A stretch of 14,220 bases of DNA from an uncultured Bacteroidales bacterium (GTDB lineage: Bacteria; Bacteroidota; Bacteroidia; Bacteroidales; UBA932): assembly GCA_934675095.1 (NCBI GenBank), contig CAKUPC010000047.1, positions 1 to 14,220 of the forward strand. The letters are read 5' to 3'. Of this stretch, positions 8,201 to 14,220 are shown piece by piece. Below the pieces are notes generated by a model, which saw only the letters and a program-made list of their open reading frames with translations, was not told the DNA's origin and did no database searches. The translations under genes were made by a program, and so were the position numbers. Numbering within the stretch: position 1 is the stretch's first letter; the number at the start of each line of letters is the position of its first letter.

Positions 8201-9078
8201 GGGCCTGGGTGGTGCTGTCGGAGATTGAGCAGAACATAAAAAAGAAGATTGAGACCGTTGGAAAACTTTTGAAGGATTGGGACATCAACATATATCGCGG
8301 CATCCTGACTGGGTATAACGATGCCTTTATCATTACCACTGAAAAGAGGAATGAGATACTTTCAAATTGTAAGGATGAGGAGGAGCGGACGAGAACCGCG
8401 GAGATTATACGACCGATTTTGAGAGGACGCGATATTAAACGTTACTCTTATGAATGGGCCGGCCTATGGCTTATTGCCACCTTTCCATCTAAGCACTATG
8501 ATATAGAGCAGTATCCTGCCATCAAAGAGCACCTGCTCTCATTCGGAATGGAACGCCTTGAACAGACAGGGAAAGAATATATTGTTAATAGACAATATAT
8601 TAAAGCACGAAAGAAGACTAACAACAAATGGTTTGAGACTCAGGACAGCATAAGTTATTGGGAGGATTTTGGAAAACCGAAAATCGTGTGGGGCGAAATA
8701 TCTGACAGAAGTAAATTTGCATTAGACAGAGCAGGGCAATATGTTCCAGAAGCAACAACTTTCCTGCTCGTGGGGAGCGACATTGAATACTTGTGCTGTG
8801 TCTTAAATTCCGCAGTAGCCGAGTGGTATTTTTCTCTCATTGGTACAACTACCGGGGTCGGAACCATACGATGGAAAAAATACACCATAGAGAAACTCCC
8901 TATTCCTAGCTGCAATGATGAAATAAAAGTGCAGGTAAGATGCCTGATGAAAGATTTCTACAATGGAGAAGTCTGTAGAGATACTTTTTCCACTGCAATC
9001 AATGCCTTAATCAATAAGGTTCTATTGTTGGACACTGACGAAGTTGAGTATATAGAAAAGTACACCCATACAATATAG
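5281..9078 (+). CDS. Type IIG (Eco57I-like) restriction-modification enzyme, currently active specificity state
   Basis: This single-chain restriction endonuclease and adenine methyltransferase has 1265 aa. An N-terminal nuclease domain shows KIDCAIH (D73) and FEVKMP (E91-V-K93), a PD-(D/E)XK-type site. A helical linker leads to the methyltransferase: FTPG (F487), SAM motif I DPSVGSGHF (D545), FGVDLNPNAVNICRLRLWIELL, a coiled-coil insertion (about residues 715-800), FEWRIEFPEVL, and the catalytic NPPY (833-836) typical of N6-adenine methylation. From about residue 965 follows a TaqI-like target-recognition region, ending near LPIP and the C-terminus. This last region is duplicated as a silent inverted cassette, with perfect inverted repeats at codons around 971-984 and 1128-1138. 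The DNA after about 8290 is visibly more AT-rich than the methyltransferase part, as if specificity modules were acquired separately. The Type IIG call is solid; the recognition sequence cannot be predicted. No separate HsdR, HsdS or BREX genes are present. Confidence 0.9.
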   Translation: MPDITILKSLNRAYRQQPVAKADFDTFKRQLKIFYEQIETVDTEEKVKGDLMDFLKLTFYGQDYKVSPNGKIDCAIHLGNSVEAPVGVIFEVKMPTNVSEMAQRGNLNRKAVQELLLYWLRERVSKRNIALKKLIVTNIYEYFIFDAQEFERAFFSNKKLLKRFDEFNSGVLTSEKTDFFYKEIAAPYIVEVADSLEYTWFDIRDYRKALDRGDDRKLIGLYKVFSPENLLKKQFQTDSNKLNVKFYSELLYIIGLEEIEDKEGSRRIIARKKPSERNRASLIESTITILDSEDWLDRIEKLSRFGADRDEQLFNVALSLVINWVNRILFMKLLEAQMLKYHKGDGLYAFMKPQLITDYDELNKLFFQVLAKRPQDRQEHINAKYGRIPYLNSSLFELSPLERQTLRISNLEDSEMPLFSGTVLRDGNKPRHKTLPTLRYLLEFLDAYDFSGEGADEIHENAKTLINASVLGLIFEKINGHKDGSVFTPGAITMWMSRETLKRAVVRKFNETMGWTCRDYDALRDKDIDDIPRANEIVDSLRICDPSVGSGHFLVSVLNEIIWIKYDLGILMDQDGRRIKKQDYSIVIENDELMVSDEEGNPFSYIPGNAESQRVQETLFTEKRKIIENCLFGVDLNPNAVNICRLRLWIELLKNAFYTKESGFTELETLPNIDINIKVGNSLLHKFGLNQDISEILRKTGLSIGDYKRAVSNYKNAHNKEEKRELDELIRRIKTGLKTEISRHDPLLLRKTALEKELYDLEAPELFEVSRKVSVQNEKKKKALRGKIAEIQKELDEIRDNRIYIEAFEWRIEFPEVLNEDGRFIGFDCIIGNPPYIQLQKMGGSADALAKMGYRTYERTGDIYCLFYELGHDLLKPDGELCFITSNKWMRAGYGEKTRAFLTGSTNPLLLIDFAGVKVFENATVDTNILLFSKSSNAGDTLCAVATNQNRDVINNMSDFLQQAGCLCGFSGSGAWVVLSEIEQNIKKKIETVGKLLKDWDINIYRGILTGYNDAFIITTEKRNEILSNCKDEEERTRTAEIIRPILRGRDIKRYSYEWAGLWLIATFPSKHYDIEQYPAIKEHLLSFGMERLEQTGKEYIVNRQYIKARKKTNNKWFETQDSISYWEDFGKPKIVWGEISDRSKFALDRAGQYVPEATTFLLVGSDIEYLCCVLNSAVAEWYFSLIGTTTGVGTIRWKKYTIEKLPIPSCNDEIKVQVRCLMKDFYNGEVCRDTFSTAINALINKVLLLDTDEVEYIEKYTHTI
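8192..8233 (+). repeat. Outer inverted repeat, copy in the active R-M gene (42 bp)
   Basis: Starting CCGGGAGCGGGGCC and ending GATTGAGCAGA, these 42 bases are identical to the reverse complement of 9868-9909. The flanks are similar but mismatched, including synonymous sites. The block encodes GSGAWVVLSEIEQ in the same frame in both copies (G972 here). It sits at the entrance to the target-recognition region, so an inversion through it would keep the reading frame. Confidence 0.95.
8661..8693 (+). repeat. Inner inverted repeat, copy in the active R-M gene (33 bp)
   Basis: These 33 bases (GGAGGATTTTGG... to ...GTGTGGGG) are identical to the reverse complement of 9441-9473, while the sequence on both sides has diverged. 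They encode EDFGKPKIVWG (E1128-G1138) in the same frame in both copies. The block splits the target-recognition region into two halves that could be exchanged separately. Confidence 0.93.
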
Positions 9079-9440
9079 TATCTCCGAGGCTTTATATGTC
9101 TTACATATTATGCAAGTAGTCAATCTCTTCTACTGTAAGACCATATAATTCACAAATGCGTTTGTCTATTTGCTCATACATTTCATTGTCAACCAAACTT
9201 ATTATGGTGTCCTTGACTTCTACACAAGGCTCTGGTATTGGCAACAGCTCAACAAACATAGGCTTATATTCAAAATATCCACCATTTCGAGTTACGCCTA
9301 ATTTGCGAATATAAAAATCTGCCAATGTTGAATTTAACACAGCCAACAAAAATTTGTCCCCAGGAACAATCATTGTTGACGGCGCATTTATAAAAAAGTC
9401 TTTTTCAAGAAAAGCATAATTTGCCGATAATGAAAGATTT

Positions 9441-9473
9441 CCCCACACGATTTTCGGTTTTCCAAAATCCTCC
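9441..9473 (-). repeat. Inner inverted repeat, copy in the silent cassette (33 bp)
   Basis: This is the reverse complement of 8661-8693 with no mismatch. It encodes EDFGKPKIVWG from residue 157 of the TTG-started frame. Inversion between the pair would flip 8661-9473 (813 bp) and exchange only the C-terminal halves of the two recognition regions. Confidence 0.93.
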
Positions 9474-9867
9474 AAATAAGCGCAGTTGCGCAAATTGTAT
9501 GGTGTGTCGCCTTGGTCGGCTCTGTCCTTGATTTTGTCCCAATATTGGTCAAGGTGAGCCTTGATTGCGGGATAATCATTGATGTCAATTCGTGGAATCT
9601 TGCCCTTAACACCATTATGGGTGTTGATTAGCCAGAGATTTGCCCAATCATATCCATACCTCTTAATATCCCTGCCGCGCAAAATCGGTCTAAAAATGTT
9701 CGATGTTTTCGTGCGTTCCTCTTCGGTTCGGCATGAGGCGAGAATCTCATCACGCTTCTGAGTTGTAACTATGAACGCATCGTTGAAGCCTGTTTTGATT
9801 CCATAGTTGATGCTCACATCCCAATCCCTAAGCGGTTTTCCAACCGCCTCGATCTTGCGCTTTATGC

Positions 9868-9909
9868 TCTGCTCAATCTCCGACAGCACCACCCAGGCCC
9901 CGCTCCCGG
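9868..9909 (-). repeat. Outer inverted repeat, copy in the silent cassette (42 bp)
   Basis: This is the reverse complement of 8192-8233 with no mismatch. Inversion between the pair would flip 8192-9909 (1718 bp) and replace the active C-terminal 294 residues with the stored 268 residues, in frame. Confidence 0.95.
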
Positions 9910-10056
9910 CGAAGGCGCAGCGGCATCCGGCCTGCTTCAAAAAATCGCTCTTTAAGTCGCATACTGTTCACTTTTTCTTCAAATATTTCTCCCAAAGTCT
10001 TTTTTTTCAGATGCAGATTTACTTAATTTGCATTGTCAGTAAATCGTTTAGATATT

Positions 10057-10299
10057 ATGCCAACAGTTTTTATCGTATTCGGATTCATTTTCAAATTTTA
10101 CTCGGATGACCACACTCCAATCCATATTCATGTCATAAAAGATGGATGTGAGGCGAAATATAATTTGGAACCGTGTGTCAGGATGGTTTTCAATCATGGT
10201 TTCAAGAAACACGAAATATCGATGATTGAGAGTGTTATCGAAGAAAATGTCGATGTCATCAAGTCAAGATGGAACGAATACTTTAACGAAGCAAAATAA
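10057..10299 (+). CDS. DUF4160 family protein
   Basis: The product (80 aa) starts MPTVFIVFGFIFKFYSDDH and contains TPIHIHVIKDG, the hallmark aromatic and His-x-His stretch of DUF4160. It ends in a helical EISMIESVIEENVDVIKSRWNEYF. The frame is open upstream to a TTG at 10033, but the ATG at 10057 matches the family's MPTV start. The stop is 2 nt before the next ATG, so the two genes are surely cotranscribed. DUF4160 and DUF2442 genes are often adjacent in bacteria and have been thought toxin-antitoxin-like; I know of no firm function. A TTAATTTG motif (10023-10030), one mismatch from the Bacteroidetes -7 box, could serve as the promoter. Confidence 0.8.
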   Translation: MPTVFIVFGFIFKFYSDDHTPIHIHVIKDGCEAKYNLEPCVRMVFNHGFKKHEISMIESVIEENVDVIKSRWNEYFNEAK

Positions 10300-10301
10300 C
10301 A

Positions 10302-10565
10302 ATGAAACACATAGTGGCAAAAGTATGGATTGAAGACGGCAAAGTTTTCGCAAAAACAAATGACGGACTTGTCGCCAGTTATCCGATTGCTCTTTGGAAA
10401 CGCCTCTCTGCGGCAGCACCGGAGCAACTGAACGATTTCTATCTTTCGTATTCTGGAATTCATTGGCCTCAACTGGATGAAGATTTGAGTTTTGAAGGTA
10501 TGTTTCATTCATCCGGGCTATGCGAAAGAACCGAGACAGAAGACAGCGTCTGCTACATAGCCTGA
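10302..10565 (+). CDS. DUF2442 family protein
   Basis: The product (87 aa) has a short beta-strand N-terminus (MKHIVAKVWIEDGKVFAKTNDG), then YPIALWKRLSAAAPEQLNDFYLSYSGIHWPQLDEDLSFEG. The IHWPQLDEDLS segment is the signature end of DUF2442 proteins. It is the usual partner of the preceding DUF4160 gene and follows it after 2 nt. No catalytic residues or DNA-binding motif can be pointed to, and the function is unknown. The two genes lie between the silent specificity cassette and the right 99-nt repeat, so they seem part of the same accessory island. Confidence 0.8.
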   Translation: MKHIVAKVWIEDGKVFAKTNDGLVASYPIALWKRLSAAAPEQLNDFYLSYSGIHWPQLDEDLSFEGMFHSSGLCERTETEDSVCYIA

Positions 10566-10593
10566 AAGCCAATATCAAAAAATCGAAAAAACA

Positions 10594-10692
10594 TATAAAA
10601 AGAGAAAAATCTTCATATAAAAAACGATAAACCTTCGATTACCTATTGACGAAATACGAGTTTGTGTGCAACTTCGCTCCGCAAACTCGTAT
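10594..10692 (+). repeat. 99-nt repeat element, right copy, ending in an 11-13-bp hairpin
   Basis: Same orientation and length as 4296-4394. The terminal hairpin pairs 10654-10664 (ATACGAGTTTG) with 10682-10692 (CAAACTCGTAT) perfectly and could extend by two more pairs. Relative to the left copy, several stem positions changed on both sides so that pairing is kept. It lies 28 nt after the DUF2442 stop and 7 nt before the ATG of the helix-hairpin-helix gene. TTGTTTTT follows the stem, so this copy could terminate transcription. Confidence 0.8.
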
Positions 10693-10699
10693 TGTTTTT

Positions 10700-11677
10700 A
10701 TGAAAAAGGATGTACTGAAATCTTCGTTTGTGGTCGGGTCGATTGCGCTGGTTTTCCTGATTGTGGGGTATCAGGTGGCGGTGTTCGTGCATAGCGCTGC
10801 AGTGGCGAAGATTGCGGCGGACAGGGACTGTCCGGACACGGTGTTTGTGGCTGTCGGGCAGGAGAATGTGCGTGAACGGCCAAAGCCGGGCGTTAAAATG
10901 GGAAGCGCCGTGTCTGCGGAAAGTAATCGGAACTGGAGCAGCGATGAAGGGCACGGGAAGTATGATAAGGACGGGCTGTCGTGTGGCAAGGACGCTGAAG
11001 TGCAGGTCATTGAGCGGCGGAGCGGGGCAAATAGTGCGGTCGGGGAGAAGGTTCGGGAGAATGTGCCGAGGCGGAAAGTCGAGTCGTTCAGGTTCAACCC
11101 GAATACGGCGAGCTTGGAAGACTTGCAGCGGCTCGGATTCTCGCTCAAGCAGGCACAGTCCATAGACAACTACAGGAACAAGGGCGGAAGGTTCAGGAGA
11201 AAGTCCGACTTCGCCAAGTCGTTTGTGGTCTCGGACTCGATTTACAGGCGGTTGGAGCCTTACATTGAGATTCCGAAGCTTGACATCAATCTGGCGGACT
11301 CGGCCGCGTTTGATGCGCTGCCCGGCATCGGAGGGTGGTTCGCGCGACAGATGGTGGCATATCGGGAACGGCTCGGAGGGTATTCCTATCCGGAGCAGCT
11401 GATGGAAATCCGCAATTTCGACATGGAGAAGTTCGACAAGCTGAGCGACCTAGTATTTGTCTCGCCGCAGACGGTTGTCCCCTACCCCCTCTGGACGCTG
11501 CCGGAAGAGGAACTGAAACGGCATCCGTACATCGGCCCGGCGGCGCACGGAATCGTGCTGTACCGAAATTCGCAGCCGAAATCGCAGTGGAGCATCGACG
11601 CTCTGAGAAAGAACAGGGTCCTCACGGAAGAGGCGGCGACAAAGCTTGGGCGATGCTTCATCGAAGAACCTGCGTAA
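10700..11677 (+). CDS. Membrane-anchored helix-hairpin-helix (ComEA-like) protein
   Basis: The product (325 aa) begins with a membrane segment (about residues 9-30), so the remainder is predicted to lie outside the inner membrane. A low-complexity linker with many charged residues (about 35-130) leads to helix-hairpin-helix units of the ComEA type. The first starts FNPNTASLEDLQRLGFS (F132), the second DINLADSAAFDALPGIGGWFARQMVAYRERLGGY (shown as domain position D195 to about Y228), and a third, more diverged unit contains HPYIGPAAHGIVLYR (H275 on). Such units bind DNA backbone without sequence specificity; ComEA is a DNA receptor in natural transformation, though a competence role is unproven here. 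The frame is open to 10646, but that lies inside the 99-nt repeat, so I use ATG 10700. Confidence 0.82.
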   Translation: MKKDVLKSSFVVGSIALVFLIVGYQVAVFVHSAAVAKIAADRDCPDTVFVAVGQENVRERPKPGVKMGSAVSAESNRNWSSDEGHGKYDKDGLSCGKDAEVQVIERRSGANSAVGEKVRENVPRRKVESFRFNPNTASLEDLQRLGFSLKQAQSIDNYRNKGGRFRRKSDFAKSFVVSDSIYRRLEPYIEIPKLDINLADSAAFDALPGIGGWFARQMVAYRERLGGYSYPEQLMEIRNFDMEKFDKLSDLVFVSPQTVVPYPLWTLPEEELKRHPYIGPAAHGIVLYRNSQPKSQWSIDALRKNRVLTEEAATKLGRCFIEEPA

Positions 11678-11749
11678 AAACCTTACGTAAGTCGAAAAAG
11701 GCAGCGAAAGTTTCTGTCTCATGTGCCGTCAAATTTGAGAACTATTTAA

Positions 11750-11757
11750 TAACTTTG
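11750..11757 (+). promoter_or_regulatory. Candidate -7 element for recA
   Basis: TAACTTTG, identical to the candidate upstream of sppA, lies 89 nt before the recA ATG. No convincing -33 element is seen at the expected distance, and no SOS-type operator was recognised. Confidence 0.45.
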
Positions 11758-11846
11758 CAGACATAACAGATGTGGCAAATGTCAATGTCCAAAATGAATG
11801 GATGCCGCATAAAACAGTGAAATAATTCAAACTAATACAATCAGAT

Positions 11847-12878
11847 ATGGCAAAAGAAGTTGAAGCACAGGAAAATGCCTCTGCAAACGCCGCAAAGCTC
11901 AAGGCCTTGCAGGCAACCATAGACAAAATCGAGAAAGACTACGGCAAGGGGACGATAATGAAGCTCGGTGACCAGCCGAAGTTCGAGGTCTCAGTGATAC
12001 CGAGCGGTTCCATCGCACTTGACCACGCACTTGGAATCGGCGGCTACCCGCGCGGAAGGGTCATCGAGATTTACGGCCCGGAGTCCAGCGGTAAGACAAC
12101 CCTCGCGATTCATGCGATTGCACAGGCTCAGAAACAGGGCGGAATCGCCGCAATCATCGACGCGGAGCACGCATTTGACCGCAGCTACGCGAAGAACCTC
12201 GGAGTCGATCTCGACACGCTGCTCATCTCGCAGCCGGACAACGGCGAGCAGGCGCTTGAGATTGCCGACAACCTCATCCGCTCCGGTGCGATTGACATCA
12301 TCGTAATCGACTCCGTGGCAGCCCTCACACCGAAGGCCGAGATTGAAGGAGAGATGGGTGACGCGAAGATGGGTCTTCAGGCCCGCCTCATGAGCCAGGC
12401 GCTCAGGAAGCTCACCGCAAACATCAGCAAGACCAACACCTGCTGCATATTCATCAACCAGCTGCGTGACAAAATCGGGGTGATGTTCGGCAATCCGGAG
12501 ACCACGACCGGCGGAAACGCCCTCAAGTTCTACGCTTCAGTCCGCGTCGATGTACGCAGGACAACGCAAATCAAGGACGGCGACGAGGCTCTCGGAAACC
12601 GTACCAAGGTCAAGATTGTGAAGAACAAGATGGCTCCTCCTTTCAAGAAGGCCGAGTTCGACATCGTGTTCGGCGAGGGCATATCGCACGTCGGCGAAGT
12701 CATCGACCTCGGCGTCGAGTACGACATCATCAAGAAGAGCGGCTCATGGTTCAGTTACGGAGACCAGAAGCTCGCCCAGGGACGCGAGGCCGTGAAGCAA
12801 CTGCTGACCGACAATGTTGAGCTGTGTGATGAGATTGAGGCAAAGATTCGTGAGGCCCTTGAGAAAGTGCAAGATTAA
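11847..12878 (+). CDS. recA: Recombinase RecA
   Basis: Full-length RecA of 343 aa, the typical size. It forms ATP-dependent filaments on single-stranded DNA, drives homologous strand exchange and activates LexA-type self-cleavage. The Walker A motif is GPESSGKTT (G77-T85, with K83 and T84); the Walker B region is [12 protein letters not shown] (D155). The L2 and DNA-binding stretch [22 protein letters not shown] is intact, as is [11 protein letters not shown]. The N-terminus carries a short extra tail (about 20 residues rich in Ala and Glu) usual in Bacteroidetes. ATG 11847 fits the family. The gene is convergent with dnaK. Its closeness to a module of inverted repeats is notable only because RecA could also mediate low-level inversion between them. 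Confidence 0.98.
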   Translation: MAKEVEAQENASANAAKLKALQATIDKIEKDYGKGTIMKLGDQPKFEVSVIPSGSIALDHALGIGGYPRGRVIEIYGPESSGKTTLAIHAIAQAQKQGGIAAIIDAEHAFDRSYAKNLGVDLDTLLISQPDNGEQALEIADNLIRSGAIDIIVIDSVAALTPKAEIEGEMGDAKMGLQARLMSQALRKLTANISKTNTCCIFINQLRDKIGVMFGNPETTTGGNALKFYASVRVDVRRTTQIKDGDEALGNRTKVKIVKNKMAPPFKKAEFDIVFGEGISHVGEVIDLGVEYDIIKKSGSWFSYGDQKLAQGREAVKQLLTDNVELCDEIEAKIREALEKVQD

Positions 12879-12915
12879 ATTACGGGGCGAATAAAAAGCG
12901 GATTGCTTCGTTGCA

Positions 12916-12968
12916 AAAGCCCTCGGAATCCTCACAACCGCCAAGGTTGCTCCGGTTCCGAGGGCTTT
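12916..12968 (+). terminator. Hairpin downstream of recA, possible terminator
   Basis: A 13-bp perfect stem, AAAGCCCTCGGAA (12916-12928) with its complement (12956-12968), encloses a smaller CAACC/GGTTG hairpin. Only three T residues follow, so terminator strength is doubtful. It lies 37 nt after the recA stop. Confidence 0.45.
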
Positions 12969-13029
12969 GTGCGCCTTGCACTCCATCTTTTTCTTCATCC
13001 CCTATCCCCAAGCTTCTACTACATACAAG

Positions 13030-13066
13030 AAAAGGCCCAGAACCATTTACGATTCTGAGCCTTTTT
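13030..13066. terminator. Bidirectional terminator between recA and dnaK
   Basis: The stem AAAAGGCCCAGAA (13030-13042) pairs with TTCTGAGCCTTTT (13053-13065), with one C-A mismatch in the plus-strand reading and a G-T pair in the minus-strand reading. Five T residues end the plus strand (13062-13066), and the A run at 13030-13033 gives a T run on the minus strand. It therefore fits as terminator for both convergent genes. Confidence 0.75.
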
Positions 13067-13118
13067 ATTCTTTGAGGGTTTTGCGTAACGCAGCAAGCAC
13101 CTCTAAAAACAGATTTTA

Positions 13119-14220
13119 TTACTGCTCTTCCGGAGCGTCAGGATTGTTGTCAGGTCCCGGCTGTCCGCCGAACGGTCCCTGAGGACCGGCCTGAGGTCCC
13201 TGCTGTGCACCCTTGGCCATTTCCTCGGATGCCGCGTGCCAAGCCTGCTCAAGCTCTGAGTTGTACCTGTCGATGTCGGCGATGTTCTGTGCCTTGACAG
13301 CTTCCTTGAGGGAATTCAGAGCGTTCTCGATTGCGGACTTGTGGTTTGCCGGAATCTTGTCGCCGAGTTCCTTGAGGTTCTTCTCGGTCTGGAAGCACAT
13401 CGCGTCGGCATTGTTGATCTTGTCAATCCTTTCCTTCTCAGCCTTGTCGGCCTCCTCGTTGGCCTTCGCCTCGTCACGCATCCTCTTGACTTCCTCGTCT
13501 GACAGACCTGATGAAGCCTCGATTCTGATCTTCTGCTCCTTGCCGGTGGCATTGTCCTTTGCGCTGACGTTCAGGATACCGTTGGCGTCGATGTCGAAGG
13601 TGACCTCAATCTGAGGCACGCCCCTCGGAGCCGGCGTAATGCCGTCAAGGACGAAGTTGCCGATGAGCTTGTTGTCCTTTGCGAGAGGACGCTCGCCCTG
13701 AAGCACATGGATATCAACCGCAGGCTGGTTATCGGCAGCCGTTGAGAATATCTGCGACTTGCGGGCCGGAATTGTCGTGTTCGCGTCAATGAGCTTTGTC
13801 ATCACGCCGCCCATGGTCTCGATACCGAGTGAAAGCGGGGTCACGTCGAGGAGGACAACGTCCTTCAATGAAGCCTCTCCCGAAAGGATACCGCCCTGAA
13901 TGGCTGCACCGATAGCGACGACCTCATCCGGGTTCACGCTCTTGTTAGGCTCCTTGCCGAAGAACTTCTTCACGATTTCCTGAACTGCAGGGATACGTGT
14001 TGAACCGCCGACGAGAAGTACCTCGTCAATGTCAGAAGCCTGAAGGCCTGCGTCCGCAAGAGCCTTGCGGCACGGTTCGAGAGTCCTTTCAAACAAGTTG
14101 TCGGCAAGCTGCTCGAACTTTGCACGGGTAAGCGTCTTTACCAGATGCTTAGGAATACCACCTACCGGCATGATGTACGGAAGATTGATTTCCGTCGAAG
14201 TCTGGCTTGAAAGCTCAATC
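13119..14220 (-). CDS. dnaK: Chaperone DnaK (Hsp70), C-terminal part, 5' end beyond the window
   Basis: The frame enters from the right edge ([21 protein letters not shown]...) and ends at the TAA at 13119-13121, giving about 367 codons of the C-terminal part of DnaK. An internal ATG at 14169-14171 is not the start. Present are the end of the ATPase domain ([31 protein letters not shown]), the interdomain linker [15 protein letters not shown], the substrate-binding beta sandwich ([38 protein letters not shown]) and the helical lid. It closes with a Gly/Pro/Gln-rich disordered tail ending DAPEEQ. DnaK folds and protects cytosolic proteins with DnaJ and GrpE. The gene is convergent with recA and shares a terminator with it. 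No abnormality is seen. Confidence 0.98.
   Translation of the reverse strand, partial: IELSSQTSTEINLPYIMPVGGIPKHLVKTLTRAKFEQLADNLFERTLEPCRKALADAGLQASDIDEVLLVGGSTRIPAVQEIVKKFFGKEPNKSVNPDEVVAIGAAIQGGILSGEASLKDVVLLDVTPLSLGIETMGGVMTKLIDANTTIPARKSQIFSTAADNQPAVDIHVLQGERPLAKDNKLIGNFVLDGITPAPRGVPQIEVTFDIDANGILNVSAKDNATGKEQKIRIEASSGLSDEEVKRMRDEAKANEEADKAEKERIDKINNADAMCFQTEKNLKELGDKIPANHKSAIENALNSLKEAVKAQNIADIDRYNSELEQAWHAASEEMAKGAQQGPQAGPQGPFGGQPGPDNNPDAPEEQ

Larger units (their letters stand above)
9101..9952 (-). pseudogene. Silent, inverted specificity cassette of the Type IIG enzyme
   Basis: On the minus strand a frame encodes a second version of the enzyme's C-terminal recognition region, tail-to-tail with the active gene and only 22 nt from its stop. 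It is clearly homologous (GSGAWVVLSEIEQSIKRKIE, TGFNDAFIVTT, RPILRGRDIKRY, EDFGKPKIVWG, LPIP) but its variable parts differ strongly from the active version. It ends with its own stop at 9101. There is no ATG at the homologous start; the first usable codon is TTG at 9940, and homology continues upstream of it to about 9952 (KSDFLKQAG against MSDFLQQAG). There is no methyltransferase or nuclease part. I therefore read it as a storage cassette without start or promoter rather than a gene. From G12 of the TTG-started frame onward it would supply 268 residues to the active gene. Confidence 0.88.

Noticed and set aside
5281..9078. BREX PglX or a Type I HsdM/HsdS system
   Set aside because: PglX can also show switching recognition ends, but no other BREX genes or HsdR/HsdS are present, and the N-terminus carries its own D...ExK nuclease motif, which fits Type IIG.
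9101..9940. The minus-strand frame as an independent 279-aa restriction or methyltransferase protein
   Set aside because: It starts only at TTG, has no SAM motif, no NPPY and no nuclease motif, and it matches the C-terminus of the neighbouring gene from repeat to stop. A storage cassette explains it better.
11682..11691. 10-bp perfect palindrome CTTACGTAAG after the helix-hairpin-helix gene
   Set aside because: Short, without a T run or second copy in the window; could occur by chance.

Overview
The window looks like a chromosomal segment of a Bacteroidales bacterium of moderate GC content. The evidence is the Bacteroidetes-type promoter -7 elements (TAnnTTTG), the RecA, DnaK and 67K-type SppA sequences, a GH123/DUF4091-type surface lipoprotein, and a recombinase of the Bacteroides Mpi type. 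No species can be named from this stretch alone.

Layout: (1) 1-1032, minus strand: 5' part of a GH123-like (DUF4091) lipoprotein, divergent from (2) sppA (1265-3046), which ends at a clear intrinsic terminator. (3) 3282-4253: an Rpn/PD-(D/E)XK 'transposase' family gene with an in-frame 12-bp tandem repeat. (4) 4296-10692: an accessory island bracketed by two directly repeated 99-nt elements that each end in a hairpin. Inside are an Mpi-type serine invertase (4437-5039), a 1265-residue single-chain Type IIG (Eco57I-like) restriction-modification enzyme (5281-9078), a tail-to-tail silent copy of the enzyme's C-terminal specificity domain on the opposite strand (9101-about 9952), and a DUF4160-DUF2442 gene pair (10057-10565). 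(5) 10700-11677: a membrane-anchored helix-hairpin-helix (ComEA-like) protein. (6) recA (11847-12878) and, convergent to it, the 3' part of dnaK (13119-14220), separated by a bidirectional terminator.

The main discovery is the invertible specificity module. The active gene and the silent cassette share two perfect inverted repeats: 42 bp (8192-8233 with 9868-9909) and 33 bp (8661-8693 with 9441-9473). Each keeps the same reading frame in both copies and each lies in otherwise diverged sequence. Inversion at the outer pair would swap the whole target-recognition region (predicted product 1239 aa). Inversion at the inner pair would swap only its C-terminal half (1250 aa). Both together would give a fourth combination (1254 aa). 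The serine invertase gene 241 bp upstream is the obvious candidate enzyme. I infer a phase-variable Type IIG R-M system that can switch among up to four DNA specificities. The repeats and the homology are seen directly; the inversion, and which recombinase performs it, are inferred.
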